Assembly: GCF_004795105.1 (NCBI RefSeq)
Contig: NZ_SSBL01000019.1
Location: 62,001-126,000, forward strand
Length of the DNA stretch: 64,000 nt
Direction of reading: 5' to 3'
Source of the DNA: Streptomyces sp. A0642
GTDB taxonomy: Bacteria > Actinomycetota > Actinomycetes > Streptomycetales > Streptomycetaceae
Shown here piece after piece: positions 7,458-15,081 of this stretch. The notes beneath the pieces were generated by a model that saw nothing but the letters and a program-made list of their open reading frames with translations, was not told the origin of the DNA and ran no database searches. Made by a program: the position numbers and the translations under genes. Numbering within the stretch: the first letter of the stretch is position 1; every line of letters starts with the position of its first letter.

Positions 7458-7849
7458 TGCCCGGCCTCCTTGGCCTTCTGGTCCTTGCGCCACTGCTTCA
7501 GCTCGGCCGTCATCCGGTCCTTAACGTCCTTCGGCATCCACGAGTTGGAGAACCCCGTGGGCACCCACTCCTCGACCCCCAGGCCGCGCCGCTCGGCCCA
7601 CTCAACGGCCGCCGCCAGGAACGCATCACGCCGCGCCTTCACCCCGCTGGGGGCGCCCGGCAGCCGGATCGTCTTCTCCTTCCACTTCCCCTCATGCAGG
7701 AGCTGGACCACGACTCGGTAGTCCCAGTAACCGGAGGCGTGCGGGTGGCGGGTGTGGTACCAGATCATCGGGCACTCGTAGTGTCGGCTTACGTCGTGCG
7801 CGTTGACAAGGCCCGTGGCCGCGTGCAGGTCCTCGGTGAACTTGCTCAT
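7454..7849 (-). CDS. Hypothetical protein, middle gene of the operon
   Basis: A 131-residue protein beginning MSKFTEDLHAATG, whose ATG shares one base with the upstream stop (TGATG). Aromatic- and charge-rich (WDYRVVVQLLHEGKWKEK); a possible AP2/integrase-like DNA-binding beta sheet cannot be excluded. No family recognised. Tight coupling on both sides shows it is translated with its neighbours. Confidence 0.65.
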   Translation of the reverse strand: MSKFTEDLHAATGLVNAHDVSRHYECPMIWYHTRHPHASGYWDYRVVVQLLHEGKWKEKTIRLPGAPSGVKARRDAFLAAAVEWAERRGLGVEEWVPTGFSNSWMPKDVKDRMTAELKQWRKDQKAKEAGQ

Positions 7850-8940
7850 CACCAACGCTCCTTGGGGATCTCGGCCAGCACCCTGCCCATGGAGTCCAGG
7901 GGCAGCATCACGTACGGCTCGGGGTGGAAACCGTCGCCCTCGTGGACGACGAACGGACCACGGTCGGACACCGCGTGACCAGTGAGCAGGTAGCTGAGCG
8001 CGCCCGCCACGTCCATGGGCGTCGGCGGCTCCTCGTCGGCGGCCAGCGCCGTTTCCGTCGGCTCCTCGCCGGGCGCCGGTCGCTCGTCACCCTGGAGGCT
8101 GGCGATGTACGCCTTGGCGACCTCCTGGGCGGCCCTCTGGCTGTTGTCGGCCGCTGCGATGGCCTCGCGCAGGCCCACCACCTCGGGGCTCTGCCAGTCG
8201 GCCCAGGGGTCGACCTCAGGGCGCAGCACTGCGTCAGGGTCGCCGCCGTCACCGAGGGGGCTCGGGTCGCCGAGCGGGTGGATCACGGCTCGGCTGCGGC
8301 TGATGCCCGTGGCGAGAAGGGCGTCAGCGTTCCTCTTGTGGAACGCCCGCATGCGCTCCTCCTCGGCCAGCAGCAGCTTGTCGGCGTAGGTGCGCAGTCG
8401 CTGCCCGATGGGGCTGTTCCACAGCTCCTCGTCGGTCACGCCGTCGGTGACGGCCGTCGCCGGAGCGTCGTCAGCACGGTAGGGCGCAGCCTTCTCGTTG
8501 ACGTCCACCGGTGCCTCTTCCTCGTCCTGGGGGTAGTTAGGTGGTACGGCCTTGTCGGCGGGGGTACCGTCCGGCACGTCGCGGTCGAGGGTCCGGATGT
8601 TGCGCACGGTGAGGCCCTCGATCGGCTCGGGGGCGCCGTGGTGCTTGCGGTACCAGAGGATGATGTCGTCGGGCATGTAGATCATGGTGAACTCGGGGTC
8701 GTCGTCGAACGCGGCGACGTTGTCCGGCGTGTAGACGAACATGCGCAGGAATGCCTTGTCCTTGGTCAGATAGAGCATCTCGACCGTGGCGCCGTAGCGG
8801 GCGCTCTCGCGTCCGGCGTGGTCGGCCTCGCTGAGGCTGACGTAGGAGTTGACGACCCTGGAGCCCTCGGGGGCGCGGTCGCTGGGCGGGAAGTTGATGC
8901 AGACCCTGTAGGGCTGGCGCTGGCCCCTCTTGCTGGTCAT
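7849..8940 (-). CDS. Hypothetical 363-residue protein, first gene of the operon
   Basis: The start ATG (TSKRGQRQPYRV) has GGAGGAG upstream. Residues 1-110 look like a compact alpha/beta domain; the centre is acidic and low in complexity (PQDEEEAPVDVNEK), then a helical region with many Ala and Glu. No family recognised. It is the promoter-proximal gene of a coupled minus-strand trio, transcribed away from the nested palindrome at 8975. Confidence 0.68.
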   Translation of the reverse strand: MTSKRGQRQPYRVCINFPPSDRAPEGSRVVNSYVSLSEADHAGRESARYGATVEMLYLTKDKAFLRMFVYTPDNVAAFDDDPEFTMIYMPDDIILWYRKHHGAPEPIEGLTVRNIRTLDRDVPDGTPADKAVPPNYPQDEEEAPVDVNEKAAPYRADDAPATAVTDGVTDEELWNSPIGQRLRTYADKLLLAEEERMRAFHKRNADALLATGISRSRAVIHPLGDPSPLGDGGDPDAVLRPEVDPWADWQSPEVVGLREAIAAADNSQRAAQEVAKAYIASLQGDERPAPGEEPTETALAADEEPPTPMDVAGALSYLLTGHAVSDRGPFVVHEGDGFHPEPYVMLPLDSMGRVLAEIPKERW

Positions 8941-8974
8941 GGTCCGGGTCTCCTCCGTTGGCGGGTGGTGGAAT

Positions 8975-9020
8975 GACTTTCCCAGAGGTGTTGCGTTAAC
9001 GCAAGTCTTCTGGGAAAGTC
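8975..9020. promoter_or_regulatory. 46-bp nested palindrome between divergent operons
   Basis: The outer arms GACTTTCCCAGA (8975-8986) and TCTGGGAAAGTC (9009-9020) are perfect. They enclose, with 4-bp spacers on each side, the perfect palindrome TTGCGTTAACGCAA (8991-9004). Everything is symmetric about GTT|AAC. It lies 35 bp from the start of the minus-strand operon and about 120 bp before the plus-strand array. Candidate double operator, partition site or cruciform. Confidence 0.8.
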
Positions 9021-9137
9021 GTCCCCGTCGAGTTCTTTTCATCTCAACGCCCGCCCCGCCAATTCAGCGGGCGTATGGTGAGGGACCCGCCAGGAACACC
9101 CGCAAGAGACCCGCCACTCTTATGCGAGGAGTCCGTC

Positions 9138-10190
9138 ATGGACCCTGTGACCCTTGAGCAGCTTTTCTACGAGCTGCGCTCCCCGAACGCCGCGACGGTG
9201 GAAATCACCGCCGACGACCTGACCCCGGGCTGCGTCATCGCGACGTCCGAGTGGACGCGCCACGTCGTGACCGCCCTGCCGAACCTGCTGAGCGCCAGGA
9301 CGCTGTCCGTCCCGGTCCGGCACCTGCACGGCGGCCACACGGTAACCCGCCGGTTCCGCCGCTCCGCGACCGTCACCGTCTACGCCGCCACGCTGGCCGC
9401 CCGCTACGTCCGCGACGTCCCCGAGGTCCCGCGCTGCTTCGTCCCGGACGACCCCGAGGTCGGTGACCGCGTCTATCACGACATGCACGACGCGCTGACG
9501 CTGGGTACGAACCGGTACTTCGAGTACGACGGCAGTCAGTGGCGTTCCATCGTCACCACGGCGAGCCGTGACGGCCGCCGCGCACGGGACATCGTCACGT
9601 ACTACGACGGCATCCATCACCTCGTCGGCTCGGACAGCCAGTCGTCGCCGTACGGCTACTTCACCTACCAGCACGCCGGTCACGGCCGGTACCTGTACGT
9701 GGACGGCCGCCCGATGCCCGCCCGCCGGGCCGACGAGCTCGTCGTCGGCGACGAGCTGCGCCTGCCGGGCGGCGGCCGCCTCACCGTCCGCCGCATCGTC
9801 AGCACCGGCGACGGCATTGCCCTGTCCCTGGAGCTGACCGGCCGGTCCGTCCACACGCTGCGCCATGTCACCTGGGCGAGCGGTCTGGGTGAAATGATCG
9901 AGCACCACGACTCGGGCCGGACCGGAGCCCTCTACGCCACGCAGCCGCGCCCCTCCGAACTCCTCACGGCCGCAGAGCTGTTGTCCGGGGACACCGTGAT
10001 CACGTCGTGGGGAACGCGGGCCAGCGCGGTCGCCACCGTCTGCGACGTTTGGCGCCAGCCGGTGCGCGCGGTTATGCATCTGCACTGCATCGCGGACGAC
10101 GGCCGGATGCTGCGCGTGCAGGGGTACATCGAGCCCCGCCACCTCCTGTTGTGCCGCCCGCAGCGCCCCGCCGTGCTCGCCACCGCGTGA
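9138..10190 (+). CDS. Hypothetical protein with repeated small beta modules
   Basis: A 350-residue protein with GAGGAG before the ATG, first gene of the long plus-strand array. Three segments share the pattern xADxLxxGDxVxxxxG (near residues 18, 212 and 284): ADDLTPGCVIA, ADELVVGDELRLPGG and AAELLSGDTVIT. The same pattern recurs in the small protein at 33458. This suggests tandem small beta barrels. Function unknown. Confidence 0.7.
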   Translation: MDPVTLEQLFYELRSPNAATVEITADDLTPGCVIATSEWTRHVVTALPNLLSARTLSVPVRHLHGGHTVTRRFRRSATVTVYAATLAARYVRDVPEVPRCFVPDDPEVGDRVYHDMHDALTLGTNRYFEYDGSQWRSIVTTASRDGRRARDIVTYYDGIHHLVGSDSQSSPYGYFTYQHAGHGRYLYVDGRPMPARRADELVVGDELRLPGGGRLTVRRIVSTGDGIALSLELTGRSVHTLRHVTWASGLGEMIEHHDSGRTGALYATQPRPSELLTAAELLSGDTVITSWGTRASAVATVCDVWRQPVRAVMHLHCIADDGRMLRVQGYIEPRHLLLCRPQRPAVLATA

Positions 10191-10456
10191 GCGGCGCCGA
10201 GGACGGGCTGAGCGCAACCATGCGGCTCGTCCTGGACAACGCGCCGCGTCTGGAGGGGATGCGGCCAGGCCCGCGCGAACGCATCATCCGCGAGGAGCTC
10301 GGCATGAGCCCCGTCCGGTTCTTCCAGTTCCTGAACGCCGCCATCGATTCCCCAGCGGCGCAGGCGTACGCACCCGTGCTCATGAACCGGCGCCGCCGGA
10401 TCAGGGCGCATCGCCGCTCCGTCCGTCTGGGGGGTCCGTCGTGGCCCGACGCATGA
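10187..10456 (+). CDS. DUF3263-like small helical protein
   Basis: An 89-residue protein coupled by GTGA to the gene before it. The core PRERIIREELGMSPVRFFQFLNAAIDSPAAQAYAP is the DUF3263 signature, a helix-turn-helix-like fold found across actinobacteria and their phages, followed by an Arg-rich tail. Probably DNA-binding; targets unknown. Confidence 0.78.
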   Translation: MSGAEDGLSATMRLVLDNAPRLEGMRPGPRERIIREELGMSPVRFFQFLNAAIDSPAAQAYAPVLMNRRRRIRAHRRSVRLGGPSWPDA

Positions 10457-10737
10457 CGGACAGCCGGGGCCGCCGCGTGGTCGGCGGCCCCGCCCTTCCT
10501 GTCAGTTTCGGCCGACAGGGTTGGGGGCTCTACGTCAGTGACGTGCTCGACGACGGCACCGTCTACGGGCTGGAGTTCCTCGGCCGCAACCTCACCGAGG
10601 ACCGCTTTGAGGCGGGCTGGTACCTCACCGGCGACGACCAGCACCACGAGTGGTGCGCCGCCCGCCTCCTGTCCGCCGTCACCGCCGCGAACATCCTGAT
10701 CACCGGTCACCACATCGAGGAGAACGACCATGCCTGA
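10453..10737 (+). CDS. Hypothetical protein, GWYL family
   Basis: A 94-residue protein; the ATG overlaps the previous stop (ATGA), preferred over a GTG four codons upstream. Its second half (EAGWYLTGDDQHHEWCAARLLSAVTAAN) resembles the C-terminal segment of the 27855-28718 protein (DPGWYLEGGIDRRGHEFMAR), so the two contain a shared module. Function unknown. Confidence 0.68.
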   Translation: MTDSRGRRVVGGPALPVSFGRQGWGLYVSDVLDDGTVYGLEFLGRNLTEDRFEAGWYLTGDDQHHEWCAARLLSAVTAANILITGHHIEENDHA

Positions 10738-11293
10738 CGCCGGAGCCCGCCGCCTGCCGCCGCCGATCAAGCCCCGCGTCCTCAAGCGCCGCAGGAACCC
10801 GATCTTCGGGTTCGACTACTACACCAGCGACGGCCGTTACCAGGTCACCCCGAGGTACGCCGACACCCCCAACGGCGGCCGGACGGCCCGCGTCGACCGC
10901 TACCAGGTCACCGATCTGCGGGTGGCCGATCCCGCCCGTAGCACCCGTGACCACCACTCGCTCGACGACGTCCGGGAGTCGTACTGCTCCCGGTACGTGC
11001 CGTGGCTGGTGTGCGACATGGACATGGGCGTTCTGCGGGTGGCTTCGTCGCGAAAGGAGGCCGTCGGCTGGGCCTCCATCTACGCCGGATCACCCGTCAC
11101 GACCCGGCACCCGTTCGTGCCGGGCAGCAACTGCTACGAGTACGACTTTGACGGAACCGGCCTGTTCATCATGGCCGCCGACGTCGCCCACAGGCACGGC
11201 CTGGACCCCGTACAGCAGCCGCTATTCCCCTACCCGAACGACCCGTACGAGGAGGTTGACCGCCCGGTTACCCTCACGATGGAGAATGCGTAA
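10730..11293 (+). CDS. Hypothetical 187-residue protein
   Basis: It begins 8 bp inside the preceding gene and ends one base before the next ATG, so it is part of a tightly packed unit. It is rich in Tyr, Arg and Asp with a YVPWLVCDMDMGVLRV beta-like core. No recognised domain. Confidence 0.68.
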   Translation: MPDAGARRLPPPIKPRVLKRRRNPIFGFDYYTSDGRYQVTPRYADTPNGGRTARVDRYQVTDLRVADPARSTRDHHSLDDVRESYCSRYVPWLVCDMDMGVLRVASSRKEAVGWASIYAGSPVTTRHPFVPGSNCYEYDFDGTGLFIMAADVAHRHGLDPVQQPLFPYPNDPYEEVDRPVTLTMENA

Positions 11294-11668
11294 ATGCCTG
11301 CCTACATGAGCCGGGGCGCCGGAGTCGTGACCGTCGTTCGCACCGAGCATCGCGTCGACCTGCGGATGATGACGCTCGCTCTGTACCACTCCAACGAGGA
11401 ACTCGGCGCGGACCTGGCGGTGTCCGCCGTCCGTACGGCCATCTCCTCCGTCCTGGGGGAGAGCGGCACGAACGTGCTCCTTCGGGTGAGTGACTACATC
11501 CGCGAGGGACTCGAATCGGATGAGGACGGGTCCCTCGTCGGCAGCACCACCGGGGAACGCCTGGACTGGGCGCGCCATATGGTGCTCAAGGCGTACCGCA
11601 GGGACTTTGCCGCCTTCCCGGACGAGCTCGCTCGGTTCGCGGCCGCGCCCGTCGAAGAGCTCGTGTGA
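11294..11668 (+). CDS. Hypothetical helical protein
   Basis: A 124-residue protein, mostly helical, with SNEELGADLAVSAVRTAISSVLG and an acidic C-terminus. No family recognised. It is contiguous with the gene before and coupled by GTGA to the gene after. Confidence 0.65.
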   Translation: MPAYMSRGAGVVTVVRTEHRVDLRMMTLALYHSNEELGADLAVSAVRTAISSVLGESGTNVLLRVSDYIREGLESDEDGSLVGSTTGERLDWARHMVLKAYRRDFAAFPDELARFAAAPVEELV

Positions 11669-11895
11669 GTACGGAGACTTGCGGGGCACCCCACCCGGGC
11701 CGCCCGGGAGTGGTCTGTGACCGCCCCGGGCACCGGATGGCGGGCTTCCACCGCAGTCTCGCCGACGGGGCCGTGTGGGAGGCTGAGCCCCTTCCCACGG
11801 GCCGCCGGGCCGGTAGGGCTGGCCTGGCGGCGCTGGCCGCCCATACAGCCCGGGGTCACCGCACCGGACCGCCGACGCCGGACAAAGATCGATAG
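11665..11895 (+). CDS. Small protein with HNH-like or zinc-binding start
   Basis: A 76-residue protein from a GTG. TCGAPHPGRPGVVCDRPGHRMAGFHRS contains two Cys and two His spaced like the 'C...C.r..GH...H' treble-clef motif of small actinobacterial phage proteins. It is the last gene before the first promoter cassette. Confidence 0.62.
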   Translation: MSTETCGAPHPGRPGVVCDRPGHRMAGFHRSLADGAVWEAEPLPTGRRAGRAGLAALAAHTARGHRTGPPTPDKDR

Positions 11896-11910
11896 GCGAA
11901 AGACATTCAC

Positions 11911-11937
11911 AGCGCACTCGCGAGTGCGCTAAGGTGG
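11911..11937 (+). promoter_or_regulatory. Palindromic promoter cassette, copy 1
   Basis: A + GCGCAC-TCGCGA-GTGCGC + TAAGGTGG. The dyad abuts a TAAGGT -10-like hexamer; no -35 match lies 16-18 bp upstream of it. A CCCGCCA leader and AAGGAGG follow. The predicted start of transcription, 7 bp after the hexamer, falls on the A of an in-frame ATG, so leaderless translation is also conceivable. Confidence 0.85.
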
Positions 11938-11962
11938 GGCCATGCCCGCCAAGGAGGACACC

Positions 11963-14962
11963 GTGACCGACACCACCAGCACCCGTCTGAAGCTGATTTT
12001 CGAAACGCAGCCCTGCGGCCGGTGCAACGGAACCGGCCGGTACTCCTTCAACGGCGAACACTCCCGCTGCTACCAGTGCAACGGCACCACGGTCTACCTC
12101 TCCCGCCGGGGGCGCAGCGCGCAGCGGGCGTACGAGGCGGCTCTTAACGCCTCGCCCGCCGTGGCCAGGACCCAGGACCTGGCCACCGGTATGAACATCT
12201 GGTCACAGGCTCACGCCTCCGGCCTCTCCGGCGCCATGGGCGCCAACCTGGGAGCCGCGTGGCGCGTCGTGGCCAAGGTCGAGTTCACTGAGTCCGTCGT
12301 AACGCGCGGCGGCCGCGACACCGAGAACACCCCTGTCGATGTCGCATACACCACTGCCTCGATCACCTTCGAGGACGGGAAGACGTGGCGGGCCGAAACC
12401 TCCGAGGACCCGGCTTTCTGGCGCAAGGGCGCTTTCCGCACCATCTATACGCAGTCGCACTTCGACGTCACGGGGGAGGCCGCCCGCCAGGCCCGCCGGG
12501 AAATCATCCAGGACATTGCCCGCCGTTTCACGGGCGCATGGCTGGAGGGCGAGCAGCCCCCGGTCCCGGCGTCCGCTACGCCCCGCATCCGGAAGGTGAA
12601 GGAGGTTGAGGAGGCGAAGGAGACCCCCGAGCCCCGCACCTTCCCCAACCGCTACGCCGGGGAATGCGCCAAGTGCGGTGGGACGGTCGAGGAGGAGGCG
12701 GGGGAGTGCTACAAGGACGGCAGTCGCTGGATTGTCGAGCACGTCGCCGGTGAGTGCCCCCAGGCCGAACAGGCTGCCCCCGAGGCCGCTCCGGCGCCCG
12801 TTGGCACCGAGTCCGCTCCCGTCGTCCTGATCACGCGTGCGAAGCTCTACCCGGAGGTCGCCCGGCCCGGCCCGGCATGGCGGTGGAGCTACAACTACAT
12901 CGTCAACGCGGGCCCGGTCTGCCAGTACGGGACCGGCCTGGACGCCCTGCGCGGCATGCTGCGGCGCACGTTCGGGCGAGACGTGCAGATCATCGAGGAG
13001 TGGAAGGTGCAGCGCCCCGCCCCGGCGACCGGAACGGCCCCGGCCATCCCCAAGGCGGCCGCCCCGGTCACCGAGGAGGGCATGTACCGCGACGCGGACG
13101 GCAGCATCTTCCGCGTGCAGACCTCCGAGACCGGGCACCTGTACGCCAAGCGTTTCACCCCGGCCGCCGACGGCAAGGGCGCCAAGCTGGAGTACGCGGC
13201 CGGAGCGATCCGCACCCTGCGCGGCGCCGACCGTCTGAACGCCGACGAGGCCGCCGAAATCGGCCGCTCCTTCGGCATCTGCATTGTCTGCGCGAAGGCC
13301 CTGAGCCACCCCAAATCGCTCGCCCTGGGCATCGGGCCCGACTGCCGGAAAAACATCGAGGTGTCAGACCCGGCGCCTACAGTGACCACCGATGATGACG
13401 CGCCCGCAAGCGAGATGGCAAGCAAGGACTCCCAGCGCACTCGCGAGTGCGCTAAGGTGGTCTCCATGCCCGCCAAGGAGGACACCATGACCACCGCCCC
13501 CACCCTCGCCAACGCGGCTGCTGTCACCCCCGAGCAGCTCACCGCCATGACGCCGCCGCAGGCCGACACCATCGCCGCCGTGCTCCACAAGCGCATCGCC
13601 GAGCTGGCCGACACCGAGCGCCGCACCCTGGACTCCCTGCACCGCCGGATCGGCGAGCGGCCCGTGAAGCACGGCCGCAACACCTCCTGGCCGACCACCG
13701 ACGAGACCGCCGAGCAGACGGCCGCCGAGCAGGCCGCCAGCGGCAAGCTCCGGTCGTACGACGCGCACGGAATCGCTACCGCCCTGGAGAACCTCACCGC
13801 GAACCGCGAGGAGGCCCAGCAGCTGCGGACCGCGAGCGGCGCAGTGGATGGCGAGTGGCTCCGCCGGGGCATGTGGAGCCGGTTCTATCTGGTGAACAAC
13901 GCGGACGGACACATTCACTCCTCCGACTCGTGCAAGACCCTGCGGTGGAACACCTCCATCGGATGGCTGCCCGCCCTGTCTGGCCTCACCGAGGCCGACG
14001 CGGTCAAGGCGCACGGCCCCCGGCTGTGCACGGTGTGCTTCCCCAGCGCCCCGCTTGAGTGGACCGTGGGCATCGCCAAGGAGAGCAAGCCGGAGTGCTC
14101 CGGCTCCCGGCAGTCCGTGGAGTTGGACGCCAGCATGGCGCGCCGGATCTCCAAGTACGCCACGTGTCCGGTGTGCGAGGAGAGGGTTTCCGTCACGTCC
14201 ACGTGGAAGCTGAAGACACACCCGCCCAAGGCCGCTCCCGCGCCCGAGGAGGCACCGGCGGCCGCCGAGCCCGCTCCGGCCCCCGAGGAGCCGCAGGAGG
14301 CCCCCGAGGCACCGAAGAAGGGTAAGGCGCCCGCCGCGCCGACCGCGCTGCACGTCTCCCGCTTCCTGGCCAACGCCGGATTCCAGCGTTCCTCGGACTC
14401 CACCCGGAGCACCACGGAGGGCTTCAAGCTCAGCGAGATGAAGGGAACCAGGGGCGAACCCACGAAGGTGTCTGTCCGCTGGGTGGAAAGCAGCCATGAA
14501 GGTGAGCAGCGCATCCGGGCGCTGGGGCTGGCCGACTTCAGCAGGCTGCCGGACAACCCCAAGGGGCTGGAGATGGCGGCCGCATACGCTGACGCGCTCT
14601 CTGCCCGCTACCGGGTGGAGATCAAGGGTGCGCACGTCTGGGTGCACCGGCTGGACGCCCCCCGCCGGGCCGCCAAGGGCCGCCCCCTGGCCAAGCGCAT
14701 CGATGAGCTGCTCAGGGAGAACGCGCTCCCCCGCCACAAGGGGGTACGCGGATACTCGGACGTCACTGGCAGCGCGGTCGTCCAGGAGGCCGATCACGTA
14801 CGTATCCAGGTGCGCCCCTGGGAGTTCGTGCACGGCTGGACCACCAAGGAGCTGAATGAGGCCGCATCCCAGGTGACGGCCGCCCTTGACGCCGCCGGGT
14901 ACACCTACACCCGGGCCGACGACGTGTACAGCGCCGTGATCAAGGTGACCGGCAAGAAGTAG
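11963..14962 (+). CDS. Long two-part zinc-binding protein (DUF6011-like N part)
   Basis: A 999-residue open frame from a GTG with AAGGAGG upstream. Part one (residues 1-490): a DnaJ-like CGRCNGTGRYS...CYQCNGT zinc cluster, an ECAKCGGTVEEEAGECYKDG region and a DUF6011 signature GICIVCAKALSHPKSLALGIGPDC near its end. Part two is the 491-residue protein that can also start internally at 13487. Between them the frame runs through a full copy of the promoter cassette, decoded as SQRTRECAKVVSMPAKEDTM. Either the first gene lost its stop codon after cassette duplication, or a true fusion exists. Functions unknown. Confidence 0.7.
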   Translation: MTDTTSTRLKLIFETQPCGRCNGTGRYSFNGEHSRCYQCNGTTVYLSRRGRSAQRAYEAALNASPAVARTQDLATGMNIWSQAHASGLSGAMGANLGAAWRVVAKVEFTESVVTRGGRDTENTPVDVAYTTASITFEDGKTWRAETSEDPAFWRKGAFRTIYTQSHFDVTGEAARQARREIIQDIARRFTGAWLEGEQPPVPASATPRIRKVKEVEEAKETPEPRTFPNRYAGECAKCGGTVEEEAGECYKDGSRWIVEHVAGECPQAEQAAPEAAPAPVGTESAPVVLITRAKLYPEVARPGPAWRWSYNYIVNAGPVCQYGTGLDALRGMLRRTFGRDVQIIEEWKVQRPAPATGTAPAIPKAAAPVTEEGMYRDADGSIFRVQTSETGHLYAKRFTPAADGKGAKLEYAAGAIRTLRGADRLNADEAAEIGRSFGICIVCAKALSHPKSLALGIGPDCRKNIEVSDPAPTVTTDDDAPASEMASKDSQRTRECAKVVSMPAKEDTMTTAPTLANAAAVTPEQLTAMTPPQADTIAAVLHKRIAELADTERRTLDSLHRRIGERPVKHGRNTSWPTTDETAEQTAAEQAASGKLRSYDAHGIATALENLTANREEAQQLRTASGAVDGEWLRRGMWSRFYLVNNADGHIHSSDSCKTLRWNTSIGWLPALSGLTEADAVKAHGPRLCTVCFPSAPLEWTVGIAKESKPECSGSRQSVELDASMARRISKYATCPVCEERVSVTSTWKLKTHPPKAAPAPEEAPAAAEPAPAPEEPQEAPEAPKKGKAPAAPTALHVSRFLANAGFQRSSDSTRSTTEGFKLSEMKGTRGEPTKVSVRWVESSHEGEQRIRALGLADFSRLPDNPKGLEMAAAYADALSARYRVEIKGAHVWVHRLDAPRRAAKGRPLAKRIDELLRENALPRHKGVRGYSDVTGSAVVQEADHVRIQVRPWEFVHGWTTKELNEAASQVTAALDAAGYTYTRADDVYSAVIKVTGKK
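13434..13460 (+). promoter_or_regulatory. Palindromic promoter cassette, copy 2 (inside an open frame)
   Basis: Dyad spacer TCGCGA, then TAAGGTGG, identical to copy 1; the following CCATGCCCGCCAAGGAGGAC leader is also identical to copy 1. The cassette is in an open reading frame, unlike the other copies. Confidence 0.85.
13487..14962 (+). CDS. Zinc-binding protein with two C-terminal AAGF-type modules (internal start)
   Basis: A 491-residue product starting at the ATG five bases after AAGGAGG and driven by copy 2. Features in order: an N-terminal helical coil, a Cys/His cluster (HIHSSDSCKTLRWNT, then LCTVCFPS), a second CPVC pair, a Pro/Ala/Glu linker, then two related C-terminal domains starting LHVSRFLANAGFQRSS and LAKRIDELLRENALP and ending in a GYxxx hydrophobic strand. 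The same domain recurs in proteins at 15082, 16598, 25395 and 40191. Function unknown. Confidence 0.78.
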   Translation: MTTAPTLANAAAVTPEQLTAMTPPQADTIAAVLHKRIAELADTERRTLDSLHRRIGERPVKHGRNTSWPTTDETAEQTAAEQAASGKLRSYDAHGIATALENLTANREEAQQLRTASGAVDGEWLRRGMWSRFYLVNNADGHIHSSDSCKTLRWNTSIGWLPALSGLTEADAVKAHGPRLCTVCFPSAPLEWTVGIAKESKPECSGSRQSVELDASMARRISKYATCPVCEERVSVTSTWKLKTHPPKAAPAPEEAPAAAEPAPAPEEPQEAPEAPKKGKAPAAPTALHVSRFLANAGFQRSSDSTRSTTEGFKLSEMKGTRGEPTKVSVRWVESSHEGEQRIRALGLADFSRLPDNPKGLEMAAAYADALSARYRVEIKGAHVWVHRLDAPRRAAKGRPLAKRIDELLRENALPRHKGVRGYSDVTGSAVVQEADHVRIQVRPWEFVHGWTTKELNEAASQVTAALDAAGYTYTRADDVYSAVIKVTGKK

Positions 14963-15029
14963 CGGGCGCTCGTGAACGGGCCCGCCCCGGTTCGGGGCGG
15001 GCCCGAAGCATTTCCCCAACCCCCTATTC

Positions 15030-15056
15030 AGCGCACTTGCGAGTGCGCTAAGGTGG
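15030..15056 (+). promoter_or_regulatory. Palindromic promoter cassette, copy 3
   Basis: GCGCAC-TTGCGA-GTGCGC then TAAGGTGG; a CGCCCGCCAAGGAGGACACC leader leads to the ATG at 15082. A GCCCGCCCC/GGGGCGGGC hairpin stands just upstream and probably ends the preceding gene. Confidence 0.85.
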
Positions 15057-15081
15057 GGCCACGCCCGCCAAGGAGGACACC

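Noticed and set aside
11942..11962. Upstream ATG as the only start of the 11963 gene
   Set aside because: AAGGAGG lies between the two starts and suits the GTG; copy 3 has ACG at the same place. Leaderless use of the ATG remains possible and is noted.
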